From the NCBI GenBank assembly GCA_025349905.2, contig MU624563.1, positions 1 to 56,255 of the forward strand: 56,255 nucleotides of DNA, given 5' to 3'. This DNA comes from Blastocladiella britannica (taxonomy: Eukaryota > Blastocladiomycota > Blastocladiomycetes > Blastocladiales > Blastocladiaceae). Below are positions 1-10,490 of this stretch, piece after piece. A program made the position numbers and the translations under genes. The notes under the pieces were generated by a model. That model had not been told where the DNA came from and did not search any database. It saw nothing but the letters and a program-made list of their open reading frames with translations. The stretch's first letter is position 1; each line of letters opens with the position of its first letter.

Positions 1-61
1 ATACCGCATCAAAATGAAAAAAAAAAAAAACAGTCGTGTACACTAAAAAATGTAAGGATCA

Positions 62-3000
62 TCAAAACGAAAGCGCATCCGAAATCACCTTGGCCTGTTC
101 CTTCTTGTGGATCGATGACACACCCGTCGCCGGCGCCGCCGAGTTCACGCGACCAATGTACCGCATCGGGTGCGGCACCAGCTGGCGTAACCGCGGCTCC
201 ACGTAGCTGTAGCACCCCTGGTTCTCGGGCTCCTCCTGGCAGTACACAAAGTCCTTGACGTGTGCGTACTTGGCGAGCTCGCGTTGCACCTCGGGCACCG
301 GGAACGGGCACAGCTCCTCCAGCCGCACAATCGCCACCCGCTGCGTCAGCCCCTTGGCCTCGCGCTCCTTGGCCAGCTCGTAATAGAATTTACCCGACAC
401 CACCAGCACCCGCTCCACGGTCGCCGGGTCCACGATCGACGGGTCCGCCAGCACGGGCTGGAACGCGGTGCCCGGGCCCATCTCGGAAATGTCCGACAGG
501 CACTGCGGCAGGCGCAGCAGCATCTTGGGGCCGACAATGATCAGCGGCTTGCGGAAGTTGCGCACCATCTGGCGGCGCAGGACATGGAAGTGCTGGGCGG
601 GCGTGGTCGGGAACACCACGTGCATGTTGGGGTTGCGTGCAATCTCGGGTGCGTGCACGTTGGTCGGGTCGCAGCACAGCTGCAGGAACCGCTCCACGCG
701 CGACGTCGAGTGCTCGGGGCCTGTACCGTCCCACCCATGCGGGAGCATCATCACCAGACCCGACTGGCGCAACCACTTGGCCTCGGTGGAGTTGATGAAC
801 GTATCAATGATGATCTGCGCGCCGTTGAAGAAATCGCCAAACTGGGCCTCCCAGATCGGGAGCGTCTTGGGCGACTCCCACGACACGCCAAACTCGAACC
901 CGAGCACCGCAAACTCGGACAGGTGCGAGTTGGCAATCTCGAGCTTGCCCTGCTTGGTCTCCATGGCGTTGAGCGGCGTAAACACGTTCTCGGTCGCCTG
1001 GTCCACCAGCATCGCGTGGCGCTGCGAGAAAGTGCCGCGACCCACGTCCTGGCCCGAAATGCGCACATTGTGCCCGTCGAGCAGCAGCGACCCGAACGCC
1101 ATCGCCTCGGCCGTGGCCCAGTCCAGTCCCTTGCCTTGCTCGACCTTGTTGGCGCGGGCTTGGACATGGAACTTTTGCAGGCGCGGGTGCACCTGGAATC
1201 CTTGTGGCGTGGCGACCGACGCCAGACCAACCTTCTTGAGCGTGGCCTCGTCCACACCCGTCACGGGCGAGACCACCGCGGTCTTGGGCGACTCGATGCC
1301 CGTCCACTTGCCCTGGAGGTGAGTGGTGGGCGGCGTGTACGTGTCGACGGCGGCCAGATCGTCGTCGAGCTTCTTGTACCACGACTCGCGGAGCGCGTCG
1401 GCCTCGGCGGCTGTGACCACCCCTTGCTCGATCAGCTTGGCCTCGTACGCGCGCGGGACCGAGATGCGGTTTCCAATCACCTTGTACATGAGCGGCTGGG
1501 TGAATCGCGGCTCGTCGAGCTCGTTGTGACCCCACTTGCGGAACACAATCATGTCCAAAATCACATCCTTGTGGAATTTCTGGCGGTACTCGACCGCCAG
1601 CGCCGTGGCCACCGCCACGTCCTCCGGGTGGTCGCCGTTCACGTGGATCACGGGCGCGTCAATCATCTTAGCAATGTCGGACGCGTACCGCGACGACCGC
1701 GCGTTGGTGGCCGGGGTCGTGTACCCGACTTGGTTGTTGACAATCAGGTGCACGGACCCACCGCACGTGTAGTGGGGCAGGTTGGACAGCGCCAGCGCTT
1801 CCATGTTGACGCCCTGGCCGGCAAACGCCGCGTCGCCGTGCATCTGCACGCACAGCACGCGGTCGCCCAGGTAGCAGTCGGAGCCCTCGGCGCCGCGCTC
1901 GGCCGCCTCCATTTGGCGCGTACGGGCCTTACCCATGGCCACCGGGTTGATGGCCTCCAGGTGCGACGGGTTGTGCAGCAGCGACACGTGGATCGGGCGT
2001 TTGTTGCCCGGGTACGCCAAGTCGACCGACTGGGCCAGGTGCGAGAGCACGTCGCCGGTGCACACGTGGGCCTCGGACGCCGGGAACTCGGGCGCGCCGC
2101 GCTTGAGCTTGGTGAACACGCCCTGGGCGTTGAACTGCAGGAGGTCGGTGAGCAGGTTGAGGCGTCCACGGTGCGGCATGCCCAAAACCAAGTCGACGAT
2201 CCCTTGCGCGTTGGCACTGGCAAACATGGCGTCCATGGCCACCATCATCGACTCGCCGCCCTCGAGACCGTACCGCTTGACCGACGGGAACTTCTTGGTC
2301 ATGAACAGGTCAAACACCTCGGACTTGGTCAGCAGCTCCAACATGCGCTTCTTTTCGGCCGCCGCAAACTGCTTCTTCTCGTACGACTCGACCATGTGCG
2401 CAAACCACCGCCGCTCCGACGAGTTGGGAATGTGCGAAAACTCGTACGCAATGTGGTTCGAGTACGTCGCCTTGAGGTGCCGCACAATCGTCTCCAGCGA
2501 CGCGCTCTCGCGCGCTAGACTCGGGTCGGTCGACTTGCCCACGTGCAGGATGCCCGACAGGTTGTACCGTTGGGACGCATCCAGGCCGTAGCGTGCGGGG
2601 TCGAGCTCGGGAACGTTTCTATTTGAAATTTAACGTGTGTAAGTTGTTTGGTACGAGTTGAGGCCAAGGATCGGATTGGCGACGAAACCAAAACCAACCC
2701 TTATGAAAAAGGTAAAAAAACATACCCATCGCCGTGGTTAATACCAAGGGGATCGAGGCTCGCGGCGCGGTGGCCATGCACGCGGTACGACTGCACCAGG
2801 CGCAGCAAGTTAGCGTTCTGCTGGCGGTTGGCCAGTTCCTCAGCCGTGTAATCGGGCAGCCGGAACTCGCGCGACGTGCGGTATCCGTACGTCTCCTGCG
2901 GCTTCTCGTGGTACTGGCGCACCTGCAGCGCCGCCGACGCGGGGCGGGGCGGCATCGCAGCGGCGCGCGTGGCACCAGTCACGACAGCCGAGCGCATTGA

Positions 3001-3072
3001 CGCGGCCGCAACGGGCCGCAGCCTTGCTGCCGAGAATGCCGACGAGACGAGCGTGCGGCGGAGGGCAAACAT
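62..3072 (-). CDS. KGD1: 2-oxoglutarate dehydrogenase E1 component
   Basis: Thiamine-diphosphate-dependent E1 of the mitochondrial 2-oxoglutarate dehydrogenase complex (TCA cycle), decarboxylating 2-oxoglutarate and passing the succinyl group to E2. Two exons, 3072-2726 and 2618-62, with a 107-nt intron (donor GTATGT, acceptor AAATAG). Splicing restores one 967-residue frame, the usual OGDH length. The N-terminus is rich in Arg, Ala and Ser and lacks acidic residues, like a matrix presequence (about 1-50). Family motifs seen: YRVHGH and SLDPLG in exon 1, GMPHRGRLN (about 262-270), HGDAAFAGQG for ThDP/metal binding (about 376-385), NNQVGYTT (about 410), and EEPENQG near the C-terminus. The ATG at 3072 is the first Met ahead of the presequence. 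Next to the channel gene on the same strand; no functional link seen. Confidence 0.97.
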
Positions 3073-3342
3073 TGTTTATGACTTTTTGGTTGGGGAAGAA
3101 ATATGAACGGTGTGCGATCCGTGGAAAGACGCGTTTTTTAGACGGTGGATAAGTACGCCAAGGGACACGCGTCAAATGCAAAGAGTATAAAGCAACGGGC
3201 TCGTGGTGGGTGGGAGGAGCGGGCGTGCGCGGGCGGGTGAGGGATCTTTATGTTGACTTTTTTTGCAAAAAAAAACTGACATGGAGAAATACAGCTGCGC
3301 CACAGGGGATTTTCCCATATTTCCCCAGAATATATTATGTTA

Positions 3343-5751
3343 TTATTCAAGGCCGGGCTGGGATCGGAGGGGTTGAATCGGACCGGAAGGTGGTGGTGGG
3401 GGCGGTGGTGGTATTGGCGCACTCACTATGGTAGCAGGGGGGTGATTGGCATCCCACACGGTTAACCGCCAGATGGGAACTGTTGGTGCTGCAAAGGCCG
3501 TGGATCCGCTGCTTAAGGATATGGAGCTGGTAATGTACTTGGCGGTCAATGGCGGCCGTGGCTGCTGCACGTCAAGATCCTCGATCACGCTGACCGCGGC
3601 CGAGAAGGGCTCCTCCTCAGGCAATGGAGGTGGAGGCTCATGTGCCAGCCTTGAAGGAAGTCGTCGGTACGTTATCACAGAGGCCACTGATGCCGGATTT
3701 CGAGCGGGCCCATGAGACAATGCAGCAGAGCTGCGTCGCCTTGGTCCCTGCTCAGCTGGGACAAACATGGCGGCCGAGTTCACAATCACAGGTGCAGTTC
3801 CATGGGGCGGACTCGGTATTGGTTGCGGTGCAGAACTCGGAGGCTCGGCCAAGGAAACTGGCCGATACTGAAGCGGCGCGGTCTTGTGCTTGCTTTGCCT
3901 GAGTTCCTCGTGTCGCTGGGTCACCGCGGCGAGTCTCTGTTCCACCTGTGCGCGGATCGCAGCTGCCTCTTCTGGAAACGCGACCTGCACTTGTTGCAAA
4001 TCCTTGCGGCTGATGCGCAGGAGGTGGCAGCGGGATACAGCAACGACGGTCGCCGTGCGCTTGATGGGTGTAAAGATCGACAGCTCGCCTGCCAATAGGA
4101 AGTGAGGCTTGGGCCAAAAAGAGGTCTGGAGGACAACGAACCAAAGAATCCACCCTCGGAAAACTCTGCCCACACGCGGGTATGGTCATCGGATACCACT
4201 TGCGCGGTTCCTTTTCGTACAATGTACATTTCGGCACCGACATCGTCTGTCCAAGCAAAATTAATCAGGCGCAAAGGTCAGCCAAAAAAAATCGAAATGA
4301 ACGGGGGGAAAAATCACCTTTTCGAATGATCGCTTCCCCTGGCGCAAAGTACACTTGATCCACTTTGCTTGCGAGGTACCGCATCAGTGGTTCCGAGCAC
4401 GATGCGAAAATGGACACCCCCCGCAGCATCGTGCCCGTGATTCCAAGCGCGATCTCCGACCGAATCGAGTCGGGAATGTCGTTAAACAGGGTCCATGGCC
4501 GCGACGTTCCGTTTTGCGTGAGCCACAAGTGCTTGTGGTACTCTGCATACCGATGGCAGGCGGCGGGCGAGAGGCCCTGCGATCGCAGGTACTGCACGCA
4601 CGAATTGATGTGGTATTCGGTTCGCGACTTGGCTGCAATTTGGTTCGTTAGGTAGGCGACGGCAATGACCTGTATGTCTCAAATGTCAACTTCAAATCGT
4701 CGCGCAATGGCAAAAATCAAAATGAAGGGTGACTGAACCATGTAGCCCTTGACCATGACGGACCCAATGCTGCTGACAATGTGCCCAAATACGACTTCTG
4801 CATCGTTCGCAAGCCGGCTCCGGTCGACCGAATCAAGGATCGCTGTTTGCACAAACATTTGAATCATGACGCGCTCCTCCGAGAGAATGAAAGATCAACA
4901 AAAAAAATAGACCACGGACTCGTCATGACAAACTGAAAGACATAGATATAGCGCGCCAGCGGATGGGCGTGAAACACGGGCTCGTCCCACAGATTGACGG
5001 CAGCGAACGTGGTGGCCCAGGTGTGCTCCTTGGAATAAAAATGCACGCAAACAATCTCCAGGTACCACCAAAAGCACGTCAACCAGTGCACTATTTGCAC
5101 ACCAATCAGCAGTAGGATCAGGAGCGTGAATGCCTTGGTATTTCGAAGCGAAGATTCCTTTTCAATAGCAAGGAAAACCCACCGCAGTAAATGGAGCAAG
5201 GGCAGCAAGGAAAGGATATCCACGGCGATAGACTCGGTGACACCTGTCAACCGTCTAAGGTCACAAAACGGAATCATGGCAAGGACGCGGAGCGGGAACT
5301 CGTGCGTGAAATAGTGCCATCGGATGCTCTGCAAGTTGACAACGAGCTGTGCGCTCTCATTAAAGTGCGCTGCAAAGAATCTGCACACGATGTCCAGTGA
5401 GAGCACAAAAAGAAGAAGGAAATCCACCACCAGTTCGATGGTGGGAGTAAACAGGCTTGTCCCAAACGCAATTCGGATCGGTGCCAAGATCATGGCCCAG
5501 TAGCCGGCAACGAATGCGGCGATCCGAACCGCAGTGAGCAGCGGTGTTCCTGGCAGCAGCACAAACGACGACGGCACGCCCACAACGTTGATCAACGGCG
5601 CGGGACCCGAATGGTCATTGTGATGCCGCAGTCCGTCTGGCGTTGCGGATTGTTGGACCATCAGTAACAAAAGCTTGCTTTGCACCCCATTCACATTTGG
5701 GGTCGTTCCCCTGACGGTACCCGACCACAGCCGGGTTCGGTTTTGATCCAT
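3343..5751 (-). CDS. Cyclic-nucleotide-gated-like ion channel with atypical pore
   Basis: Six-TM channel subunit with a C-terminal cyclic-nucleotide-binding domain (CNG/HCN/EAG superfamily), predicted in a membrane. Five exons (5751-4920, 4842-4754, 4669-4318, 4246-4142, 4088-3343) give 707 residues in one frame. Hydrophobic segments lie near residues 76-95, 106-128, 155-163, 177-197, 207-233 and 293-315. C-linker and cNBD follow (about 316-530), with the phosphate-binding-cassette signature FGELS (459-463) and RTATV downstream, so ligand binding looks intact. The S4-like helix has very few basic residues, arguing against strong voltage sensing. The filter position reads TTILDS (277-282) with neither GYG nor the TIGE of animal CNG channels. 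The C-tail is Pro/Ser-rich. Splice choice at the pore (donor GTCCGT, acceptor ACAG) comes from frame and homology and is the weakest join. Could be non-conducting or regulatory. Confidence 0.85.
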
Positions 5752-5947
5752 CGGCGGTTTTTTTTAATTACTTTTACGGCGCGCTGTTTGTATGATCTTA
5801 TGGTGTGGGCTCTAGTACTGCTATCGTAAATACATTTTATTTATTTTCCGTCGGGAATGGGAACGCGATCCATTGGGAAACGTAGCCTGCCATTTTATTT
5901 TGGCGTGTGAGATTTCACGTCCCGTCTCTCACAGTATTTGATTTATC
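5752..5947. promoter_or_regulatory. Divergent intergenic promoter region
   Basis: A 196-bp AT-rich gap between the start codons of the channel gene (minus) and the Tudor-like gene (plus). It must hold both 5' leaders and promoters. Short T-runs and TTTATTTATTTT-like stretches are present. No recognisable operator was identified. Confidence 0.5.
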
Positions 5948-8689
5948 ATGGAACAACGACCCACAGTATTTCTCCACGTAAAGACCAAAGGCCAGGCGCA
6001 GGACGCCATATTGTTGAGCGGCCGGTCCTCGCGCCCGCGCGCCGCCGCCGCCAAAAACAAACCGAATCTCCTTATTGAAAAGGAAACGGACTGCGAGCTT
6101 GGGGAGCGCGTCTGGGTGTCTGAAGTGGTCGAGGGCATCAAAGTACACTTGCCGGCCATTGTTCACGAAAAGGGCCCGTCGCGCATTCGACTGCAGTTGC
6201 AGGTTCCGACCTGCTATTGGCAGCAGCCGAGCGCGTCCTCATCCGCGTCGACATCGTCCAGAGCAGCGACCCCCACTGCCGCCCCTGCCGTGCCAGCAAA
6301 GACCGTGACATCGCGCCCACCGACTCAATCTATTTTTGGTCCGAGTGCCACCACGGTGCCTCCAGCACCCCGAGCTCCAACAACGTCGACCATGGCCACG
6401 CGCAGCGCCGGCACGCGTAACCCGCCGATTATCCTTCCGCCCATTTCACCGAGCCCGGCGGCAGATCAGAACGCCAAAGCGTATCGGCTGCGGATCCTTA
6501 CCGCGTTGAAAGAGGACGGCATTGCTCTCGTTACCAAACTGGACCACGGATTTGAAGCGAAGGTCGAAGCGCTCAAAAAGCTTTTGACTCGTACCGATGA
6601 CGTACGCGATCTAGTGGCCGGCGCGCTCCGTTTTCTTCATTATTACCAGGGCACTAAAGGTATGTCTTTCATGTTTCCCTTGTATACTCCGAAATCGTTA
6701 TTAACATACGAAAATAAAACAGTTCCCCCCGAAGTGCTCGACTACTTGATCAAATACCCGGCCGTTCCTGTTGCGAGCGACTCCCAGGAATCGACGCGAG
6801 TCAAGAAGCGCAGTGGAGCGCAAGCATCTGTTCCATCGTCGCCTTTGCGAGGGAGCAAGCGGGCGCGATTGGTTGAGACGCCGCCGCTGTCGTCTCCAGA
6901 ATCGCCACGATCGTCTCCCTTCAAGGGCCCGTGGTCATCCACTTCGACCTCGGTATTTAATGGCCCTGCCAAGCACAAGGCGACCGCCGCCAAACCCAAA
7001 GGCAAAGCGGCAAGGCCGGAAAAAAAGCCACCGACCACGGGGTACACGGTGGAATCGTTTGAGCCGTCGTCGTCTCCGCCATACCCGGGGGGTTCGGTGA
7101 GCGGCACGCCCGTTTCGGTCGCTGACGTCCACGGGGGGCTGTTTAGCACGCAATTACCCTACAACTCGATGGTGGGCGGGGGCGTTGCGTATGGTTCTGG
7201 CAACGATACCGACGACCAAATGGCTGCCGACGACGCCCGGATCGCTGCGCAATCCGCCGGCGGCCATACGAGCTTGCACCTCAAGTTTGGGGAGCCCATT
7301 TTGGTCCAGCCCGAGCCGACAAAGTCCATACCCGCGTCCAAGCGTCGTCCCCATCCAAGTTCCTTATTTTTTGGTGCACCCGCCGCCGAGGAGCAGCCTC
7401 CGCAGTACTTGCCCGCGCGCGTCCTCTCCCATTCGGATCACAACCTGGTGGTGCAATTCTACGACGGCACCCAACGGAGCAACGTGCCCCGGCACCAAGT
7501 CGCCCGGTTTGGCGATACCGCATTTGGGTCCGTCGATGTACCGCTGGACTTGGCCGCGACAAAACCGGCATTATCACAGCTCAGCGGCGGCAACGGCACT
7601 ATCTACCGCAACCCAGTGCTCGAGGCGCGCCTTCTCGCGGTCCTGCCGGCCGTGGACGAGGTGGTTCGCGGGACGCGACCGTCCGATCGGCGCGCGAAAT
7701 GGGAGGCCATGCAGCAGCGAGGCCGCGTCGACGATACCGAGCTGGCGGGCATTCTGGGCGGAGACCCGTACTCTTCTGGGGAGATGGCGCTCATTCGCGC
7801 AGTCCTCGAAGCGCGGTACTTGCATGGCCAGGCTGGTGTGGTTGTCGAAGAGGAGCCACCGCTGGCCCTCCCGCTCTCGTCGGGTCAGGTGGCTCCCCCA
7901 CTCCCCAGCGCGGGTCCTGCGTGGACTCGACCCAGTCGCAGCACTACTTCGCCAGTGCGTCGTCGCGCTGCCGTGTTTCAGCAAAAGTCTCCGTACCTCC
8001 TGTCATCGAGCGACGAGGATGTTGATGGTGACGACGACCCGTCGCCACCGCCGGCGCGCTTCCAGCGGCCGTCCCAGTTGTCGGACGTCTCGGATTTGGA
8101 CGACCCGATCCCGCGTGCAGCCGAGCCGTCGTCGTCGTTTCCGAATGAAGCAACACCAGCCGCAGTGCCCGCGGTCCCCCTCGAGCAGGTGTTTACGGCT
8201 CCGAGTCCCGACGTGGTGATTGGCTCGACCCGATTCGTGTCCCGTCGAGCGGCCATTGACGAGCACGACCGGTCAGCGGAGCGGTTTCTGCAGCTGGTGG
8301 TGCTTCCCGAGACGCTGCTTCGGCTGCTGGTGTTGACGCATCTGGCCGACAACCAAGGACGGATCGCCGGCACCCAGGTATCGACGGTAGGAGGCACCCT
8401 GTCCGAAATCCCGTACCCGATGCGGCAGACCGACGTTGCCGACCACCCGTGGTTCCGCCACGACGCCGTGACCAAGTACAAGATGGGTTCGCAGCAGTAC
8501 AATCGCGCGTCCGAGTGGGCCACGCGGTTGCGATACGAAGCGGCGCCCACCTGCCAGTATGCGATCTCGGCCGAAGGCGAGACCCAGGTCATGGCCATGG
8601 CCAACATTCTACTCCATGACTGTAACTGGGTGCGTGGGTTGCTGGAACTGCACCAGTCGCTGCGGCCGGTGCGTACCCGGCGGCGGTAG
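5948..8689 (+). CDS. Uncharacterised Tudor-like, low-complexity protein
   Basis: Two exons, 5948-6659 and 6723-8689, give 892 residues. The 63-nt intron (GTATGT, branch-like TTAAC, acceptor AACAG) is a multiple of three and stop-free, so unspliced RNA would add 21 residues. Splicing joins the conserved-looking ends GTK and VPPEVL. The N-terminus (about 1-85) is compact and beta-rich. A Ser/Pro/Ala linker follows, then a helical segment (about 178-240). Around residues 462-505 a Tudor-like stretch is visible (ARVLSHSDHNLVVQFYDG), a fold that reads methylated histone tails or RNA-binding partners. The last 145 residues are again ordered and helical. Basic, Ser/Pro-rich linkers suggest a nuclear protein, possibly a chromatin reader. 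I do not recognise a named family; the Tudor call is by eye. Confidence 0.75.
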   Translation: MEQRPTVFLHVKTKGQAQDAILLSGRSSRPRAAAAKNKPNLLIEKETDCELGERVWVSEVVEGIKVHLPAIVHEKGPSRIRLQLQVPTCYWQQPSASSSASTSSRAATPTAAPAVPAKTVTSRPPTQSIFGPSATTVPPAPRAPTTSTMATRSAGTRNPPIILPPISPSPAADQNAKAYRLRILTALKEDGIALVTKLDHGFEAKVEALKKLLTRTDDVRDLVAGALRFLHYYQGTKGMSFMFPLYTPKSLLTYENKTVPPEVLDYLIKYPAVPVASDSQESTRVKKRSGAQASVPSSPLRGSKRARLVETPPLSSPESPRSSPFKGPWSSTSTSVFNGPAKHKATAAKPKGKAARPEKKPPTTGYTVESFEPSSSPPYPGGSVSGTPVSVADVHGGLFSTQLPYNSMVGGGVAYGSGNDTDDQMAADDARIAAQSAGGHTSLHLKFGEPILVQPEPTKSIPASKRRPHPSSLFFGAPAAEEQPPQYLPARVLSHSDHNLVVQFYDGTQRSNVPRHQVARFGDTAFGSVDVPLDLAATKPALSQLSGGNGTIYRNPVLEARLLAVLPAVDEVVRGTRPSDRRAKWEAMQQRGRVDDTELAGILGGDPYSSGEMALIRAVLEARYLHGQAGVVVEEEPPLALPLSSGQVAPPLPSAGPAWTRPSRSTTSPVRRRAAVFQQKSPYLLSSSDEDVDGDDDPSPPPARFQRPSQLSDVSDLDDPIPRAAEPSSSFPNEATPAAVPAVPLEQVFTAPSPDVVIGSTRFVSRRAAIDEHDRSAERFLQLVVLPETLLRLLVLTHLADNQGRIAGTQVSTVGGTLSEIPYPMRQTDVADHPWFRHDAVTKYKMGSQQYNRASEWATRLRYEAAPTCQYAISAEGETQVMAMANILLHDCNWVRGLLELHQSLRPVRTRRR

Positions 8690-8752
8690 ATACATATCCC
8701 TTTCTCATATCTTGTATAATGTGACGTGATTGTATTTTGTCATGTATACGGG

Positions 8753-9506
8753 CTAGTCCGAGGAGGCAGATTCGTGGTCGACGGCCGATCCGACGGAGGC
8801 GGTTGCTGATGCGGGCGCCGACTTGAAGGGTGACGTTGGCGTGTTCGGGAGCAAGCACGCGGCAACATGGCGGCCCTCGGCCACGAGCACATTGAAGGTG
8901 CTGCACGCATTACGCTATGGACATTTATACTTTAGTTTTGTGGCCTCTACATATACGCAATAGAGAGATATGTACCGTGCTCGAGACCTCCAGCTGCATG
9001 CCATTGGACGTAAACACGTTCCGGAGCGCCGCGGGGAGCGCCAGCAGCGACTTGCCGGTGCCAAAGACCACAATCTCGGGCTTGTTCTTGGCCAGCACAA
9101 ACAGTTGCAGCATCTCGGGCGTCCATGCCGACAAGCACCCGTACATGTCGGCGTCGAGCTTTTCCCGTGCGGTCGCGTCCGCTGGGTCGGGCACCGCCGT
9201 CGGCACGTCCCACAGCACCGCCTGGCCGTCGATCAAGATGATGGGTCCGCGCAGAAACACTGACGGGCCAGCAGCAAACCCGGGCGGCGGCGCGGTCGTG
9301 GCGCCGGCATTGGCCGCGGATGTGGTGGCCACCATGAATCCGCGGTCCGTGAACCGCTCAATGTTGACGGGCGCGCGTGCGGACCGCGCAAATACGTCAA
9401 ACTCGCCAATGTGCGACTGGGCGGTACGACCACTATGGAACGCGGCCTTTGCCAGACGAAGGAGGAGGGCTCGTGGAGCGCGGTGTCTGCTTGCGAGTCC
9501 AATCAT
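8753..9506 (-). CDS. NDUFAF3: Complex I assembly factor NDUFAF3-like (Mth938/DUF498 family)
   Basis: Mitochondrial protein of the Mth938-like fold, whose NDUFAF3 branch works with NDUFAF4 in early assembly of respiratory complex I. Two exons, 9506-8976 and 8914-8753, with a 61-nt intron (donor GTACAT, acceptor CATAG), give 230 residues. Splicing rebuilds the diagnostic motif around TRNACSTFNVL followed by AEGR. The upstream VVFGTGKS and the GFMV and ILIDGQ strands also match the family. The ATG at 9506 is chosen because the next residues form an Arg-rich, acid-free presequence; a longer open frame upstream has no ATG. The start is preceded by seven A residues. The gene is divergent from a two-TM protein gene 85 bp away. 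Confidence 0.88.
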
Positions 9507-9591
9507 TTTTTTTGTTTTGTTTTTTTGTTCTTGAAAGAGGTGGACGCGTCGATCTGCGCAAGTCCCGCTCGACAGTGTTATTAAATTAAAA
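9507..9591. promoter_or_regulatory. 85-bp divergent promoter (NDUFAF3-like / two-TM protein)
   Basis: Only 85 bp separate the two divergent start codons. A T-rich tract abuts the NDUFAF3-like start and AATTAAAA lies just before the plus-strand ATG. Both promoters must overlap here, so co-expression is plausible but not shown. Confidence 0.45.
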
Positions 9592-10421
9592 ATGAGATCC
9601 GCCCTCCAGTCCATGGCCGTGTCGACCCTGGGCCGCTACATCCAACCGGTCGCGGATCGCGCCATGGACGCGGTCCCGACCATCACGCTCTCGCTGCCCC
9701 ATGCAACCGTGGCCGTGCACCCGTCGAGACTCGCCATGTCACTTGCAGTTTCAAGCGTCCTGTCGTCTCCGCCTGCGTCACCAACCTCGCCGCAGCAACC
9801 GCGTACTCCGTCGCCAGTGACGGCCCGATCCGATCCGACCCCTTTGGCATTTGAGCTCGTGCACAGCATGCACTGGAATGCAAATCGGCAGCTGATCCAC
9901 CGAGTCGCGATCCACGAGCCGAACCAAAGCGCCGACGATTCATCGTGTGTTTCTTTTTTCCAGTGATCTTGCCAGGCATAATTTTTGACAATGGAAAAAT
10001 TAGATCCCTCCTCTCGATCGAAACACCCTACTCTGCGCCGGTGGTGGCGGCAACAATTGCCTTTGGCCTGTACCCGTGGTATTGCGTCGCACTCTTGCTA
10101 TTGCTCCCCGTGATGTCCAACACCAACATGGTCTCGTTTGTGATCTGTGTAAGCTTTGCCGCGATCGCGTTCGCGATGGTGCCGTCCCAGGTTGGATCAA
10201 CGTCACCAGTACAGTTTGCCATGCGCGCAAAGCACATTACTGCCGAGACACTCACGACCTGGTGGATGCACCGTGGGGGAAAACCGTCGACCGCCCCGAA
10301 TTTGCGATGGGTGCAGCCAAGTTTGGTCACCGAGTCGCCCAAAAAGATCAACCTCTCGCTTCCCACCATTGAATCTGCACCTGAAAGTCTTGTCCCAGGT
10401 AGCCCGACCAAAGTCGAATAG
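9592..10421 (+). CDS. Small two-TM protein, unknown function
   Basis: Two exons, 9592-9944 and 10004-10421, join across a 59-nt intron (donor GTGTGT, branch-like TTGAC, acceptor TTAG) into 256 residues. The first 40 residues are amphipathic and low in acidic residues, compatible with mitochondrial targeting. A Ser/Pro-rich linker follows, then two hydrophobic helices near 133-152 and 157-176 with a short Asn-containing turn, and a hydrophilic C-tail. The layout resembles small mitochondrial inner-membrane proteins, and the neighbour across the shared promoter is a complex I assembly factor. I cannot assign a family. Another frame and an antisense frame are also open over exon 2, so the model is less secure than its neighbours. 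Confidence 0.55.
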
Positions 10422-10490
10422 AAAGTACTCAATGAAAGATATATTACAATAACACTATGCGAAGACGACGACTTCCGAACAAAAGACCAT

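Noticed and set aside
260..2518. 752-codon antisense open frame over OGDH
   Set aside because: GC-rich codon bias leaves antisense frames open; composition is Arg/His/Leu-rich without domains, and the opposite strand encodes OGDH end to end.
10028..10432. Minus-strand open frame over exon 2 of the two-TM gene
   Set aside because: No domain and no upstream exon. The plus-strand frame splices cleanly in phase and gives two TM helices. Kept as the main alternative.
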